A DNA stretch of 64,000 bases from Homoserinimonas sp. OAct 916. Its GTDB lineage: Bacteria; Actinomycetota; Actinomycetes; Actinomycetales; Microbacteriaceae. The stretch spans positions 62,001 to 126,000 of the forward strand of contig NZ_QJHB01000011.1 of assembly GCF_003260275.1 (NCBI RefSeq). Reading direction: 5' to 3'. Numbering within the stretch: position 1 is the first letter of the stretch; the number at the start of each line of letters is the position of its first letter. The translations under genes were made by a program, and so were the position numbers. Shown piece after piece: positions 1 to 8,918 of this stretch. The notes under the pieces were generated by a model, which saw only the letters and a list, made by a program, of their open reading frames with translations, searched no databases and was not told the origin of the DNA.

Positions 1-252
1 AGCTCCGTCGGCCGCTCGATCTGCGGCCGCAAGGTACGCCGTGTACGTCTTGTGGGCTGCGGCCAGCGCCTCTTCGTCTGACGCGAACCACGCACCATCA
101 GGCACGGGCGGCACGGGGATCGGTGTCGGCGCCACGGCCTCGGGAGTGCATCCGCCGAGGAGCAACGTGGCGAGCATGGCCAGACCAACAGCCGCTGCGA
201 CGCACGGGGCCGCAGAATGCCTGCTCAGGCGGGGCAACGATGAGCGCACCAT
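1..252 (-). CDS. Putative lipoprotein, N-terminal part (cut by window edge)
   Basis: Only the first 84 codons are present; the gene runs off the left edge. The product starts MVRSSLPRLSRHSAA, has a hydrophobic segment (AAAVGLAMLATLLL) and then a lipobox LLGGC, followed by a Pro/Val-rich linker and a helix rich in Ala (EEALAAAHKTYTAYL). This is a typical exported, lipid-anchored protein of unknown role. The start is supported by a -10 hexamer TAACGT that ends six bases before the ATG, so the mRNA is probably leaderless. It is divergent from the exporter gene to its right. Confidence 0.7.
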   Translation of the reverse strand, partial: MVRSSLPRLSRHSAAPCVAAAVGLAMLATLLLGGCTPEAVAPTPIPVPPVPDGAWFASDEEALAAAHKTYTAYLAAADRAADGA

Positions 253-258
253 GCCCCT

Positions 259-264
259 ACGTTA
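259..264 (-). promoter_or_regulatory. -10 element of the lipoprotein gene (leaderless)
   Basis: TAACGT on the minus strand, six bases (253-258) before the ATG at 252. Confidence 0.5.
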
Positions 265-452
265 GGCCAGATTCGAGTTTTGCCCCGTAAGTTATCCACA
301 TGACCCGGCGGTGGGGCCATCTGCGGTGACCCGCAGACCACCGCCCGTTGACCCACAAGTACAAACTTTTGGGGGATGACCCAGAAATCTCACTGAATAC
401 GCTCGAAAGTGAGGCACCCACAGGCGCCCACAACAGCAGGGATGAGACGAGA

Positions 453-2183
453 ATGACTGCGTCCAAGATCAATGCCCAGGCCCGATCGGGCCTGCTGGCA
501 GCACAGCAAGACCGCGGGAACATCGCACCCGGAAGCCAAGATCCCGCCCCGACATTCGGCCGACGACGCTGGGTCGGTCTCGGCGTTCTGGCTGCGGGCC
601 TGTCGATGATCGTGCTCGACGGCACCATCGTCGGGGTCGCCCTACCCGTGTTGATCGACGACCTGCATCTTGACCTCAGCGACGCCCAATGGGTGAACGG
701 CATCTACTCGGTCGTCTTCGCCGCCCTCCTGCTGACCGCCGGCCGACTCGGCGACCGGTTGGGCCGGCGCCGCATGTTCGTCATCGGCATCGTCGTCTTC
801 GTCATCGGGAGTCTTCTCGCCGCCATCGCCACCGGCGCCGGCACCCTGATCCTCGCCCGCGTGGTGCAGGGCCTCGGCGGTGCGTTGATTCTGCCGGCCA
901 CCCTCTCCACGGTGAACGCCACGTTCCGCGGTCGCGACCGCGCCATCGCCTTCGGCATCTGGGGCGCAGTCATCGCCGGTATGGCTGCGTTCGGCCCGTT
1001 GCTCGGCGGTTGGCTGACCACATCCTTCAGCTGGCACTGGATCTTTCTGGTGAACCTCCCCTTCGGCATCCTCATCCTCATCGGAGCCCTCTTCGCCGTT
1101 GAGGAAACACGCAGCAGTGACACCACTCCGGGGTTCGACGCCGGAGGCCTGGTTCTCAGCGCTCTCGGATTCGGCGCCATCGTGTTCGCAATGATCGAGG
1201 GCCGCACCCTCGGCTGGTGGACTCCGGATGCCGCTCTCAACATCTTCGGCTTCACCTGGTCAACAGCCGCCCCGCTCTCACCGATCCCGGTGGTGGGCGC
1301 GGTCGGCCTCGCCGCACTTGTTCTCTTCGTGTTCTGGGAGCGCCGCCGGGCCCGAGTGAACCGCTCCGCCATCCTTGACCTGAACCTGTTCTCGATCAGT
1401 ACCTTCACCTGGGGCAACCTCACCGCGCTCTGCGTCGCCATCGGCGAGTTCGGGCTGCTCTTCGTGCTTCCGCTGTTCATTGTCAACGCGATGGGCCTGA
1501 CCACGCTCGGCGCCGGCCTCGTACTGGCCGCGATGGGTGCGGGTGCGTTCGCGTCGGGAACCGCCGCACGGGCACTCTCCGAGCGAATGGGCGCCCCTTC
1601 CGTCGTTCTGTTGGGCCTTGTCATCGAGATCGTCGGTGTGGTCGTGACCGCCTTCGTGATACGCCCCGGAATCTCGCCGTGGCTTCTCGCACTGGTGCTG
1701 GCCGGCTACGGTCTGGGGCTCGGTCTGGCTTCCGCCCAGCTCACCGGTACGGTGCTGCGCGACATTCCCACCGAACAGTCCGGGCAGGGCTCGGCGACCC
1801 AGTCGACCGTGCGCCAAGTGGGCGCCGCTCTGGGCACTGCTGTGATCGGCGCAGTGTTGGCTGCTGGCCTGGCGGGTGGGCTGGCGGCCCAACTCGACAA
1901 CGTTCCGGGCATCGCACCGGCGGCCGCCCAGCAGTTGGTCAACAGCACCTCGCTGTCAGCCGGCGGCACCATTCCCGTCCTGCGAGCGCAGGGAGTGACA
2001 GGTGATCTTGGAGCAAACGGCCCGGTCGCGGCAGCGGCCCTCTCCGCCGGTTTCGCCGATGCAACCCGCATCTCGATGTTCACCGCTGCCGGCTTCCTCG
2101 GTGTGGGCCTGAGCTTTGCAGTGCGACTGCGCTCTCGAAGCGATTCGGCAGATCACGCAACGAAAAGCCGGGCCGGGGCCTAG
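453..2183 (+). CDS. MFS drug exporter, DHA2 (EmrB/QacA-like) family
   Basis: Proton-driven multidrug efflux protein of the inner membrane, expected to have 14 membrane helices. After a roughly 40-residue hydrophilic N-terminus come the family motifs: LDGTIVGVALPVL in helix 1 (motif D1) and GRLGDRLGRRR between helices 2 and 3 (motif A). The length of 576 residues fits the 14-helix DHA2 class. An in-frame TTG at 348 would add 35 residues; the ATG at 453 is chosen because it follows a purine-rich GAGACGAG and the extension looks non-native. The substrate is unknown. DUF2269 follows after nine bases. Confidence 0.88.
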   Translation: MTASKINAQARSGLLAAQQDRGNIAPGSQDPAPTFGRRRWVGLGVLAAGLSMIVLDGTIVGVALPVLIDDLHLDLSDAQWVNGIYSVVFAALLLTAGRLGDRLGRRRMFVIGIVVFVIGSLLAAIATGAGTLILARVVQGLGGALILPATLSTVNATFRGRDRAIAFGIWGAVIAGMAAFGPLLGGWLTTSFSWHWIFLVNLPFGILILIGALFAVEETRSSDTTPGFDAGGLVLSALGFGAIVFAMIEGRTLGWWTPDAALNIFGFTWSTAAPLSPIPVVGAVGLAALVLFVFWERRRARVNRSAILDLNLFSISTFTWGNLTALCVAIGEFGLLFVLPLFIVNAMGLTTLGAGLVLAAMGAGAFASGTAARALSERMGAPSVVLLGLVIEIVGVVVTAFVIRPGISPWLLALVLAGYGLGLGLASAQLTGTVLRDIPTEQSGQGSATQSTVRQVGAALGTAVIGAVLAAGLAGGLAAQLDNVPGIAPAAAQQLVNSTSLSAGGTIPVLRAQGVTGDLGANGPVAAAALSAGFADATRISMFTAAGFLGVGLSFAVRLRSRSDSADHATKSRAGA

Positions 2184-2186
2184 GCT
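2181..2186 (+). promoter_or_regulatory. -10 element of the DUF2269 gene (leaderless)
   Basis: TAGGCT overlaps the stop codon of the exporter gene and ends six bases before the ATG at 2193, so the downstream gene may have its own leaderless promoter. Confidence 0.45.
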
Positions 2187-2192
2187 TGGGCC

Positions 2193-2756
2193 ATGGATAC
2201 GATCATGGTCACTCTGCACGTTGTCGCTGCCGTCTTCATCATCGGCCCGATGGCGATCCTGCCAATGACCGGAATGCGCGCGATCAAAGCCGGTCAGGGC
2301 GGCCAGGTCGCCGTTCTTGCCAAGTCGACGTTGATCTTCAGCCTGCTCTCCCTGCTGGTGATCATCTTCGGATTCGGCATCATCGGAATGCGCAGTATGC
2401 CAATCACCCTGTGGTGGATTCTGCTCTCACTGGTCCTCTACGCGATTGCCCTGATCCTGACCCTCGTCGTTGTCGTTCCAGCGTTGCGCCGCGCGTCACG
2501 CCGGTTGTCGCCTGCGCTGCCACCGGAGCGCCCGGCGGCATCTGCACGGGGCACCGGCCCCGCCACCGTTTCCGGCGGAACACCGGGTGCCCCTGCACCG
2601 GGCGCAGCGCCGGCGCCCAGCACGGCCCCGACCCCGGCCGCCACCGCCTCGGGCACCGAGAACAACGAATACACCCTGGTGGCCATGGGTTCAGGGATCT
2701 CATCGGTTCTGTTGCTGGTCACCGTCGTCCTGATGGTCGTCGGGGCGTCGTCGTAA
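2193..2756 (+). CDS. DUF2269-like integral membrane protein
   Basis: A 187-residue membrane protein with an N-terminal helix (TLHVVAAVFIIGPMAIL), a second hydrophobic pair around residues 45-95 and a last helix at the C-terminus. Between helices 3 and 4 lies a low-complexity Ala/Pro/Gly/Thr linker of about 60 residues. The N-terminal pattern with the early His matches the DUF2269 family of predicted integral membrane proteins, whose role is unknown. It starts nine bases after the drug exporter stop and may be co-transcribed, though it also has its own -10 element. The linker is probably variable between strains. Confidence 0.7.
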   Translation: MDTIMVTLHVVAAVFIIGPMAILPMTGMRAIKAGQGGQVAVLAKSTLIFSLLSLLVIIFGFGIIGMRSMPITLWWILLSLVLYAIALILTLVVVVPALRRASRRLSPALPPERPAASARGTGPATVSGGTPGAPAPGAAPAPSTAPTPAATASGTENNEYTLVAMGSGISSVLLLVTVVLMVVGASS

Positions 2757-2775
2757 CCCCTGTCACCGACCGAGG

Positions 2776-4743
2776 TCAGGGCCTTCGGAAGATGTCGAGC
2801 ACCGCCCGCATCACCAGCACAAGGGCGACGGCGCCCAGAGTGTAGGCGAACAGCTGGTACAGGCTGATGGTCGGCGTCACCTCGGGGCCGCCGCCGCTGA
2901 CCAGCAGTATCGTGGCCACCACGGCCGCGATGCCGCCCAGAAAGACCAGCAGAACCTGCTGGATCAGTGATGTGATGTAACGCCGGTCACGCTCGTCGGC
3001 CAGAATGCGCATATTGAAACTCAGCCGTCCCGCCTCCAGCTGGGCGGTGATCTGGTCCAGGCGTCGAGGGAGCCGTCGCAGAATGGGCATCATCGTCGTC
3101 ATCTCGTCGGTGACCGAATTCTTCATGGATGACGGCTTGAAGGCGTCAGCGAATCTGCTTCGGGCAAAGTCCTTGGCCCCGTTGAGTACGTCGAAATCAC
3201 CGTCGAGCAACCGCAACGTGCCTTCCGCCACCGCAAAAGCGCGGAACGCCGCCGCTATCTCCCCGGGGATCGCCATGCCGTGCTCACCGAGTGTCTGCAC
3301 CAGATCGCTGAACATCTGCATACTCACCGCAGCGCCAGGGCCGAGATTGAGGGCGACAAACCGGCCGAGCGCCCGCCTCAGGGCCGGTTCGTCGAAATTA
3401 TCGGGCCGACTCATCAGCTCGAGCAGGCCGTCGGTCATCTGTTGGGCGTCGCCCCGATCGAACGAGAGCATCAACTCGCCGATGGCGCGCCGCATGGTCG
3501 AATCCAGTCGGCCGACCGAACCGAAGTCGACCAGGGCCAGCCGGTTTCCTGCAAGCAGCATGACGTTGCCGGGATGCAGGTCGGCGTGGAACACTCCGTC
3601 GACAGTGATCTGGCGAACAAGGGAGCGAAACAACTCGTCGGCGAGTTCGGTGCGTCTGGCCTGTGAGACCCCCGTCAGTGCATCCGGGTCGCTCAGCGTC
3701 TTACCGGTGAGCAGGGTCATCACCAACACGCGATCAGTGCACAAGTCGACCCGGTGGCGGGGGATGACCAATCGCTCATCTTCGGGGCGATTCGCCTGCA
3801 CCGCGCGAAGCGCAGCCATGTTGGCGGTCTCGACCCGGTAGTCGAGTTCGCCGCGCAGGGCGTCGACAAAACCGGTCATTATCTCTATCACGCCGACCGA
3901 GCGCGCCCATGCGGTGGATTTCTCGAGAGTGCGAGCCAGACGCAGCAGAATGTCGAGGTCGCGGGTCACCACCGGCACGATCCCGGGCCGCTGCACCTTC
4001 ACCGCGACAGCCTCACCGGAGTGCAGCCGCGCCCGGTGCACCTGCCCGATCGATGCTGCGGCTATGGGAACCGGGTCGAACTCGGCGAACACGTCGTCGA
4101 TGGATGCCTGCATTTCGGCTTCGAGCACTACCTTGACATCAGCCCACTCGGCCGCGGGCACGCACTGCTGCAGCAACGAGAGTTCGGTAGTGAACTCGGC
4201 CGGCACCAGGTCGATCCGGGTCGACAGCAGCTGACCGAACTTGACGAAGGTCGGCCCTGCCTCTTCGAGCGCCACCCGGAGCGACCGGGCCTGTTTCGCA
4301 CGCTGCCTGGACGCCTCACCGCCAGGCCCGTGCGCCGGTACCTTGATCGGCAGCAGGCCGTTGCGCATCGCGATCCGGGTGATCTGGGAGTACCGCCTGG
4401 CCCGCTGGAACTGGCGGCGGATGGCCGGCAGCCAATCGTTCGGCGGCGGTACGGTGCCGGTCGGAACAACCAACTCGGCCAGCACCAGGAAAGCCATAGC
4501 GACCAGCACGACGATGCCGATCTGCACCGGCACCAGCGCAAACATCGGGCCGGGCTGGTTCCAGACGAACCGGGCCTCGAAGAACAATTCGGCCACCAGT
4601 GCGATGACCCCGGCCAGAATGATTCGAATCAGGCCGACCGGCACCCCGAGCAGCCGGCGCACCACGGCCGCGAGAACAATGATGAAGACGATCGTGGCCG
4701 CCACATCGACGGCAACGCTCAGAAGAATCTGACCAGCGTTCAC
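2776..4743 (-). CDS. ABC1 (UbiB/AarF/ADCK) family atypical kinase
   Basis: A 655-residue membrane-associated protein-kinase-like ATPase of the UbiB family. Three membrane helices fill the first 90 residues. The ABC1 core follows with KFGQLLSTR (the family KxGQ motif), the Ala-rich loop AAASIGQVHRA, the lysine of VAVKVQRPG, the catalytic segment HADLHPGNVML and the metal-binding DFG in LVDFGSVG. Two membrane helices close the C-terminus (VLLVFLGGIAAVVATILL). In other bacteria the family supports quinone biosynthesis or lipid homeostasis; the actinobacterial substrate is not known. The GTG start has GAGGA before it. Convergent with DUF2269. Confidence 0.88.
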   Translation of the reverse strand: MNAGQILLSVAVDVAATIVFIIVLAAVVRRLLGVPVGLIRIILAGVIALVAELFFEARFVWNQPGPMFALVPVQIGIVVLVAMAFLVLAELVVPTGTVPPPNDWLPAIRRQFQRARRYSQITRIAMRNGLLPIKVPAHGPGGEASRQRAKQARSLRVALEEAGPTFVKFGQLLSTRIDLVPAEFTTELSLLQQCVPAAEWADVKVVLEAEMQASIDDVFAEFDPVPIAAASIGQVHRARLHSGEAVAVKVQRPGIVPVVTRDLDILLRLARTLEKSTAWARSVGVIEIMTGFVDALRGELDYRVETANMAALRAVQANRPEDERLVIPRHRVDLCTDRVLVMTLLTGKTLSDPDALTGVSQARRTELADELFRSLVRQITVDGVFHADLHPGNVMLLAGNRLALVDFGSVGRLDSTMRRAIGELMLSFDRGDAQQMTDGLLELMSRPDNFDEPALRRALGRFVALNLGPGAAVSMQMFSDLVQTLGEHGMAIPGEIAAAFRAFAVAEGTLRLLDGDFDVLNGAKDFARSRFADAFKPSSMKNSVTDEMTTMMPILRRLPRRLDQITAQLEAGRLSFNMRILADERDRRYITSLIQQVLLVFLGGIAAVVATILLVSGGGPEVTPTISLYQLFAYTLGAVALVLVMRAVLDIFRRP

Positions 4744-4819
4744 GTGTCCTCGCCTTCAGTCCGGGCCCTGTATCCGCAGCCCAACGCTATCGCTCACCGC
4801 CTGCAGGAGCACAGCCGTT

Positions 4820-6082
4820 TCAGGCTGAAAGTTGTGCGAGCACTTCCTCCAGCTGGTCGACGGCCCAGTCCAGGTCGCCTTGCTCGATCACGATCGGTGG
4901 CGCAAGGCGGATGGTCGACCCGTGGGTATCCTTCGCCAGCACCCCGCGCTCCATCAGCATCTCGCAGACGGTCCGGCCAGAGGCCAGCCCCGGGTCGATG
5001 TCGATTCCGGCCCACAGGCCCACGCAGCGCACCTCGAGCACACCTCGGCCACGGAGGGCATGGAGGCGGTCCGCGAGGCGATCTCCAAGCATCCGCGCCC
5101 GGTCGGTGAGGCACCCGTCAATCAACAGCCCGATGGTTGCGGCGCCGACGGCGGCGGCCAGCGGGTTGCCGCCGAACGTCGAGCCGTGCTGGCCCGGCTG
5201 CAACACACCGAGGATGTCGCGGTTTCCGACAACGGCGGACACCGGAACAATACCGCCGCCCAGGGCCTTGCCGAGCAGATAGAGGTCGGCGGTGACGCCG
5301 ACCAGGTCGCAGGCGAACCGGGTGCCCGTGCGGCCGAGGCCCGACTGGATCTCGTCAGCAATGAGCAGCACGTTGTTCTCAGTGCACAGTTCTCTGACCG
5401 CCGGCAGGTACGACGCCGGCGGAATCAGGATGCCGGCCTCGCCCTGGATCGGCTCGACCAGCACGGCGACGGTATTCTCGTCGATCGCGGCAGCGAGTGC
5501 TTCGGCGTCACCGTAAGCGACCGTGCGGAAGCCGGGAGTGAACGGACCGAAATCGGCTCGGGCATCCTCGTCGTCGGAGAAGCTGACGATGGTGACGGTG
5601 CGACCGTGGAAGTTGCCGCCCATCACGATGATGTTGGCCTGATCGGCGGCGACACCCTTCACCCGGTAACCCCATGCGCGGGCGAGCTTGATCGCCGACT
5701 CCACCGCTTCGGCACCCGTGTTCATCGGCAGCACCATGTCTTTGCCGGCATACTCGGCGAGCGCAGTGACAAACGGTCCGAGTTGGTCGTTGTGGAAGGC
5801 GCGGCTGGTCAGAGTCAACGCGTCCAGCTGTTTCTTCGCGGTGGCGACCAGCGTCGGGTTGGAGTGACCGAAGTTCACCGCAGAATAAGCGGCCAAGCAG
5901 TCGAGGTAGCGCCGCCCGTCGATGTCGGTCAGCCAGGCACCTTCACCGTGGGCGATGACCACCGGCAGCGGGCTGTAGTTGCGGGCGGCGTGGTCGTTCT
6001 CGACCCGAATCGCTGCGGTCTGGGCATCCGTCACCGCCCCACCGATCACGGATACAGGGTGGTCGGTCACAGACAGGGTCAT
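4820..6082 (-). CDS. rocD: Ornithine--oxo-acid aminotransferase
   Basis: PLP enzyme that converts ornithine and 2-oxoglutarate to glutamate-5-semialdehyde (P5C) and glutamate. The 420-residue product is a class III aminotransferase: NTGAEAVESAIKLAR binds the cofactor phosphate, Asp243 in ADEIQSGLGRTG contacts the ring nitrogen, and Lys272 in LLGKALGGG forms the Schiff base. The ATG at 6082 overlaps the stop of the upstream hydrolase (ATGA), so translation of the two genes is coupled. The hydrolase would supply ornithine, and putA about 6 kb away can oxidise the P5C. Codons before 6082 in this frame overlap the upstream gene and were excluded. Confidence 0.92.
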   Translation of the reverse strand: MTLSVTDHPVSVIGGAVTDAQTAAIRVENDHAARNYSPLPVVIAHGEGAWLTDIDGRRYLDCLAAYSAVNFGHSNPTLVATAKKQLDALTLTSRAFHNDQLGPFVTALAEYAGKDMVLPMNTGAEAVESAIKLARAWGYRVKGVAADQANIIVMGGNFHGRTVTIVSFSDDEDARADFGPFTPGFRTVAYGDAEALAAAIDENTVAVLVEPIQGEAGILIPPASYLPAVRELCTENNVLLIADEIQSGLGRTGTRFACDLVGVTADLYLLGKALGGGIVPVSAVVGNRDILGVLQPGQHGSTFGGNPLAAAVGAATIGLLIDGCLTDRARMLGDRLADRLHALRGRGVLEVRCVGLWAGIDIDPGLASGRTVCEMLMERGVLAKDTHGSTIRLAPPIVIEQGDLDWAVDQLEEVLAQLSA

Positions 6083-6939
6083 CGTCGAAGCTCCAGGGTG
6101 CAGCACTTGACGCCGCCTCCGCCGAGAAGCAGCTCGGAGAGGTCAACGCCGATGGGGTTGTAGCCGCGCTCGCGCAACTGCTTCTCGAAGCCGAGGGCAC
6201 GCGAGGCGATCACCACATTGTATCCATCGGAGTAGGAGTTGAGACCGAGCACCGTGGCGTCCTCCTCGCTGACGAGGATCGCATCGGGATAGCGTTCGCG
6301 CAGGATCTTCAGGCTCGGCTCATCGAACGCGCTCTCCAGGTAGGCGATGTTCGCCTTCTCGCCCGGCGCCGGAGACGGGTCAAGCACCGCAACTGCGGTG
6401 TCGAGGTGATAGAAGCTGGGGTTGATCAGGTTGAGGGTGATGACCTCGCGCCCGAAAAGCTTGGCCACCTCCTGGTGGCTCTCGATATCGCTGCGAAACC
6501 CGGTGCCGGCCAGAATCACATCGCCCACCAGCAGGATGTCGCCCTCACCCTCGTTCGTGTGCTCGGGCTCGGCAACGGTGTAGCCCGCCTCACGGAACCA
6601 GTCCATGTAGGCCGGGCCCTCGGCTGCGCGCTGCTCATAGGTGAAGAGGGCACCGTAGGCGATACCGTCGAGCACGAAGCCGCCGTTGGCCGAGTAGACC
6701 ATGTCGGGCAGACCGTCGATCGGGTCGATCAATTCGACCGTGAATCCCAGGTCGAGGTAGGTCTGGTAGAGAACCTCCCACTGCTTCACCGCGAGGGAGG
6801 TGTCGGTGGGGTTCTGCGGGTGCATCCACGGGTTGATCCGGTAGTTCACCGTGAAGAAGTCGGGCCGGCACATCAGCACGGTGCGCTTCGAGGGTGTGCG
6901 CACGGGCGCAACGGGCGTGGGATGAGTGAGAACAGACAT
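6079..6939 (-). CDS. DDAH/ArgZ-superfamily guanidino hydrolase, probable arginine dihydrolase
   Basis: A 286-residue guanidine-modifying enzyme, usually labelled dimethylargininase (ddaH). Visible active-site elements: INPWM near residue 36, DMVYSANGG with Asn85, EGEGD ending at Asp134, FYHLD with His178, and the nucleophile Cys279 in GGGGVKCC. The Asn in SANGG is the position that, as I recall for cyanobacterial ArgZ/AgrE (FTANAG, Asn71), lets the enzyme take arginine directly to ornithine, CO2 and two ammonia. The downstream overlap with rocD, which needs ornithine, supports that reading over true dimethylarginine hydrolysis; the substrate is inferred. AGGAGG lies eight bases before the ATG. 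A paralogue lies at 9008-9877. Confidence 0.85.
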   Translation of the reverse strand: MSVLTHPTPVAPVRTPSKRTVLMCRPDFFTVNYRINPWMHPQNPTDTSLAVKQWEVLYQTYLDLGFTVELIDPIDGLPDMVYSANGGFVLDGIAYGALFTYEQRAAEGPAYMDWFREAGYTVAEPEHTNEGEGDILLVGDVILAGTGFRSDIESHQEVAKLFGREVITLNLINPSFYHLDTAVAVLDPSPAPGEKANIAYLESAFDEPSLKILRERYPDAILVSEEDATVLGLNSYSDGYNVVIASRALGFEKQLRERGYNPIGVDLSELLLGGGGVKCCTLELRR

Positions 6940-7169
6940 TTTGCCTCCTGGTGGCTGGAGCAGTCATCCTGGGGATGAAAGCTCATTCGGTGGCGGACTC
7001 TGTCACTCGAAACTGAGCCCCGGGGGCATCCGTTCGGGTCGGAGGCCCCGTGACCAGTCAGCTGATCCGCTCGTGCGGAGATGATTGGCGGGACGCCGCA
7101 TTCAGTCTGACACACAGTTATCTGCCATATTTCGCTATTCTGCGCAGGTTCATTGCGCAACCTCGAGGC

Positions 7170-7183
7170 AGAACGAACGTTCT
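7170..7183. promoter_or_regulatory. Inverted repeat, candidate operator (SOS-box-like or AsnC-type)
   Basis: AGAACGAACGTTCT has six-base arms around AA. The core GAAC-N4-GTTC also fits the Gram-positive LexA box. A related site (9973-9986) stands in front of the AsnC-type gene, and both are preceded by TGCGC repeats, which favours a shared regulator of the two hydrolase loci. Confidence 0.4.
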
Positions 7184-7318
7184 CTTCGCGGTTAGGCCGA
7201 GCGATTGTCTCCGCGAGCGAAATAGCCGTGAGCAGTGCCGCTGCCCCAGGGCCGGTAGGAACAAAGCCGTACCCGATGACAACCTTGGGTCACCCTGCCG
7301 TCAGCCCGCTGCAACTCC

Positions 7319-7324
7319 TACTGT
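7319..7324 (+). promoter_or_regulatory. -10 element of the redoxin gene (leaderless)
   Basis: TACTGT ends seven bases before the ATG at 7332. Confidence 0.4.
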
Positions 7325-7331
7325 GGATGTC

Positions 7332-7814
7332 ATGACCGACACCAGTGATCTAGCCCCTGAACTCGACGTCTCCGAGTGGGTGGGCGAGCCGTCACCGCTC
7401 GAATCACTCCGCGGCCGGGTAGTACTCATCGAAGCATTCCAGATGCTCTGCCCCGGATGCATCAACTACGGCTTGCCGCAGGCACAGAAGGTGCACCGCA
7501 TGCTGGAGGGCGTGACGGTCATCGGCCTGCACACGGTGTTCGAGCATCACGCGGTCACCGGCCCAGATGCGCTGAAGGTGTTCCTGGCCGAATTCGGCAT
7601 CCAGTTCCCTGTCGGCATCGACCGCCACGAGAATGATGCCATGCCGGTCACGATGAAGCGATACCAGTTGCAGGGCACACCGTCGACGTTGGTCATCGAT
7701 CGCGCGGGTCGCCTTCGTCTGTCGCACTTCGGCAAGATCGACGACCTCGCGCTCGGCTCGATTCTCGGCCGACTGCTGGATGAGGACCACGACGCCAATC
7801 CTGACGCATCATGA
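7332..7814 (+). CDS. Thioredoxin-like (redoxin) protein with CPGC motif
   Basis: A 160-residue cytoplasmic protein of the TlpA/AhpC-TSA thioredoxin fold. The first strand (GRVVLIEAFQMLCPGCINYG) ends in the CxxC pair Cys-Pro-Gly-Cys, and the cis-proline loop is GTPSTLVIDRAGRL. There is no signal peptide or membrane anchor, unlike most TlpA proteins. The middle segment GLHTVFEHH is typical of the peroxiredoxin-like subgroup, so it may be a thiol reductase or a peroxidase; the substrate is unknown. The stop overlaps the next ATG by four bases, so it is coupled to the epimerase gene. Confidence 0.75.
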   Translation: MTDTSDLAPELDVSEWVGEPSPLESLRGRVVLIEAFQMLCPGCINYGLPQAQKVHRMLEGVTVIGLHTVFEHHAVTGPDALKVFLAEFGIQFPVGIDRHENDAMPVTMKRYQLQGTPSTLVIDRAGRLRLSHFGKIDDLALGSILGRLLDEDHDANPDAS

Positions 7815-8785
7815 GACGAACACTGATCCTCGGCGGCACCGCCTGGCTCGGTCGAGAAATCGCCACGCAGCTCCTCGCGAGCGGGAATGCAGTGACGTGC
7901 CTCGCACGGGGATCGTCGGGGTCTGCTCCTGTTGGCGCAACACTGGAAGCCATTGATCGCAGTGATCCAGAAGCTTATGACCGCGTCAAGCAGCAAGAGT
8001 GGGATGACGTGATCGAGTTGTCCTACGATCAGGGATTCGTCACCGGGGCCCTGCGGGCCCTGGCCTCACAGGCCGCGCATTGGACGCTGGTCTCGTCGGT
8101 TTCTGTCTACTCGTCGAATGCCGAGCCGCATGCTGACGAAACCGCAGAGGTTGTAGTGGCTGTGAACCTCTCCGACTACGGGCACGCGAAAGTGGCTGCA
8201 GAAAAAGTGTCGACGGAACTCGTTGGCGATCGGCTGCTCATTGCCCGCCCCGGACTCATTGGCGGCCCAGGCGACCCGAGCGACAGGTTCGGGTACTGGG
8301 TCGGTCGATTTGCTCTCGCCGATACCGAACCTGTGCTCTCCCCCACGACGAAGGGGCGCACCGTTCAGGTTGTCGATGTTCGGGACCTGGCATCGTGGGT
8401 CGCCTCCGCCGGACGCGGTCGGCTCACCGGCACGTTCAATGTGGTCGGCAACCAGCACGGTCTGCAGGAGACGCTGGATCGGGCGGCGACAATTGCCGGC
8501 TACTCTGGCCGCACAATTGAGGCACCCGACGAGTGGCTGATCGAACACGCCGTCAACTTCTGGGCGGGCCCCCGATCCCTGCCGCTGTGGCTGCCCGAAG
8601 TCGACCGCGGATTCACCAGACGAAGCAATGCCGCGTTCATTTCTGCCGGCGGCGTGCTGCGGAGCCTTGATGACACGCTGATAGGCTCGCTCGAGTACGA
8701 GCAACGGTGCGGCCTTGACCGTGAACGACGATCCGGCCTGAGCCGACACGACGAACTGGCCCTCCTCGAAATCCTGTCCCGCTGA
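7811..8785 (+). CDS. NAD-dependent epimerase/dehydratase family protein (extended SDR)
   Basis: A 324-residue Rossmann protein. It starts with RTLILGGTAWLGREIA (glycine-rich nucleotide loop) and has a hydrophobic strand with the expected Ser (WTLVSSVSVYS). The usual YxxxK is represented by YGHAKVAAE, so Tyr and Lys are kept. The C-terminal half carries the substrate pocket (GTFNVVGNQHGLQETLDRA). Similar proteins in Actinobacteria are annotated only as reductases or epimerases, with unknown substrate. Coupled (ATGA) to the thioredoxin-like gene, which hints at a shared but undefined redox role. A long hairpin follows. Confidence 0.78.
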   Translation: MRRTLILGGTAWLGREIATQLLASGNAVTCLARGSSGSAPVGATLEAIDRSDPEAYDRVKQQEWDDVIELSYDQGFVTGALRALASQAAHWTLVSSVSVYSSNAEPHADETAEVVVAVNLSDYGHAKVAAEKVSTELVGDRLLIARPGLIGGPGDPSDRFGYWVGRFALADTEPVLSPTTKGRTVQVVDVRDLASWVASAGRGRLTGTFNVVGNQHGLQETLDRAATIAGYSGRTIEAPDEWLIEHAVNFWAGPRSLPLWLPEVDRGFTRRSNAAFISAGGVLRSLDDTLIGSLEYEQRCGLDRERRSGLSRHDELALLEILSR

Positions 8786-8848
8786 TGGGCCTGGCGCGGG
8801 GCTGAGCGCGGGGGTTGGGATCCCGCTGGCTGAGGGATTGCGCCAGCA

Positions 8849-8902
8849 ATCGTCTCGAAGCCCCCGACGTCCGCGGTTCGAACGTGGGGGTTTCGAGACG
8901 AT
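8849..8902 (+). terminator. Long hairpin followed by T-run; resembles a Microbacteriaceae intergenic repeat
   Basis: Arms of 17 bases (8849-8865 and 8886-8902) pair with a single G-U, around a 20-base loop, and are followed by TTTTT. It can terminate the redoxin-epimerase transcript. The TCTCGAAGCCCCC and GGGGGTTTCGAGA arms and the nearby CCTCAACCTGCG words resemble the palindromic repeats scattered between genes in this bacterial family. Confidence 0.7.
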
Positions 8903-8918
8903 TTTTCGTTCCTCAAAA

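Larger units (their letters stand above)
6940..7331. other. Intergenic region between the ArgZ-like gene and the redoxin gene
   Basis: About 390 bases with no convincing gene. It holds the divergent promoters. TGCGC occurs twice (7141 and 7154), followed by the inverted repeat AGAACG-AA-CGTTCT at 7170-7183. A -10 hexamer for the redoxin gene lies at 7319-7324. The open frame that extends the redoxin upstream to 7050 has no protein-like composition and is dismissed. Confidence 0.6.

Noticed and set aside
3754-5109. 451-codon plus-strand frame across the ABC1 kinase and rocD ends
   Set aside because: Spans two real genes on the other strand and has no recognisable motif.
7050-7331. Upstream extension of the thioredoxin-like protein
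   Set aside because: The 94 extra residues have no protein-like pattern, and a -10 element sits seven bases before the internal ATG.
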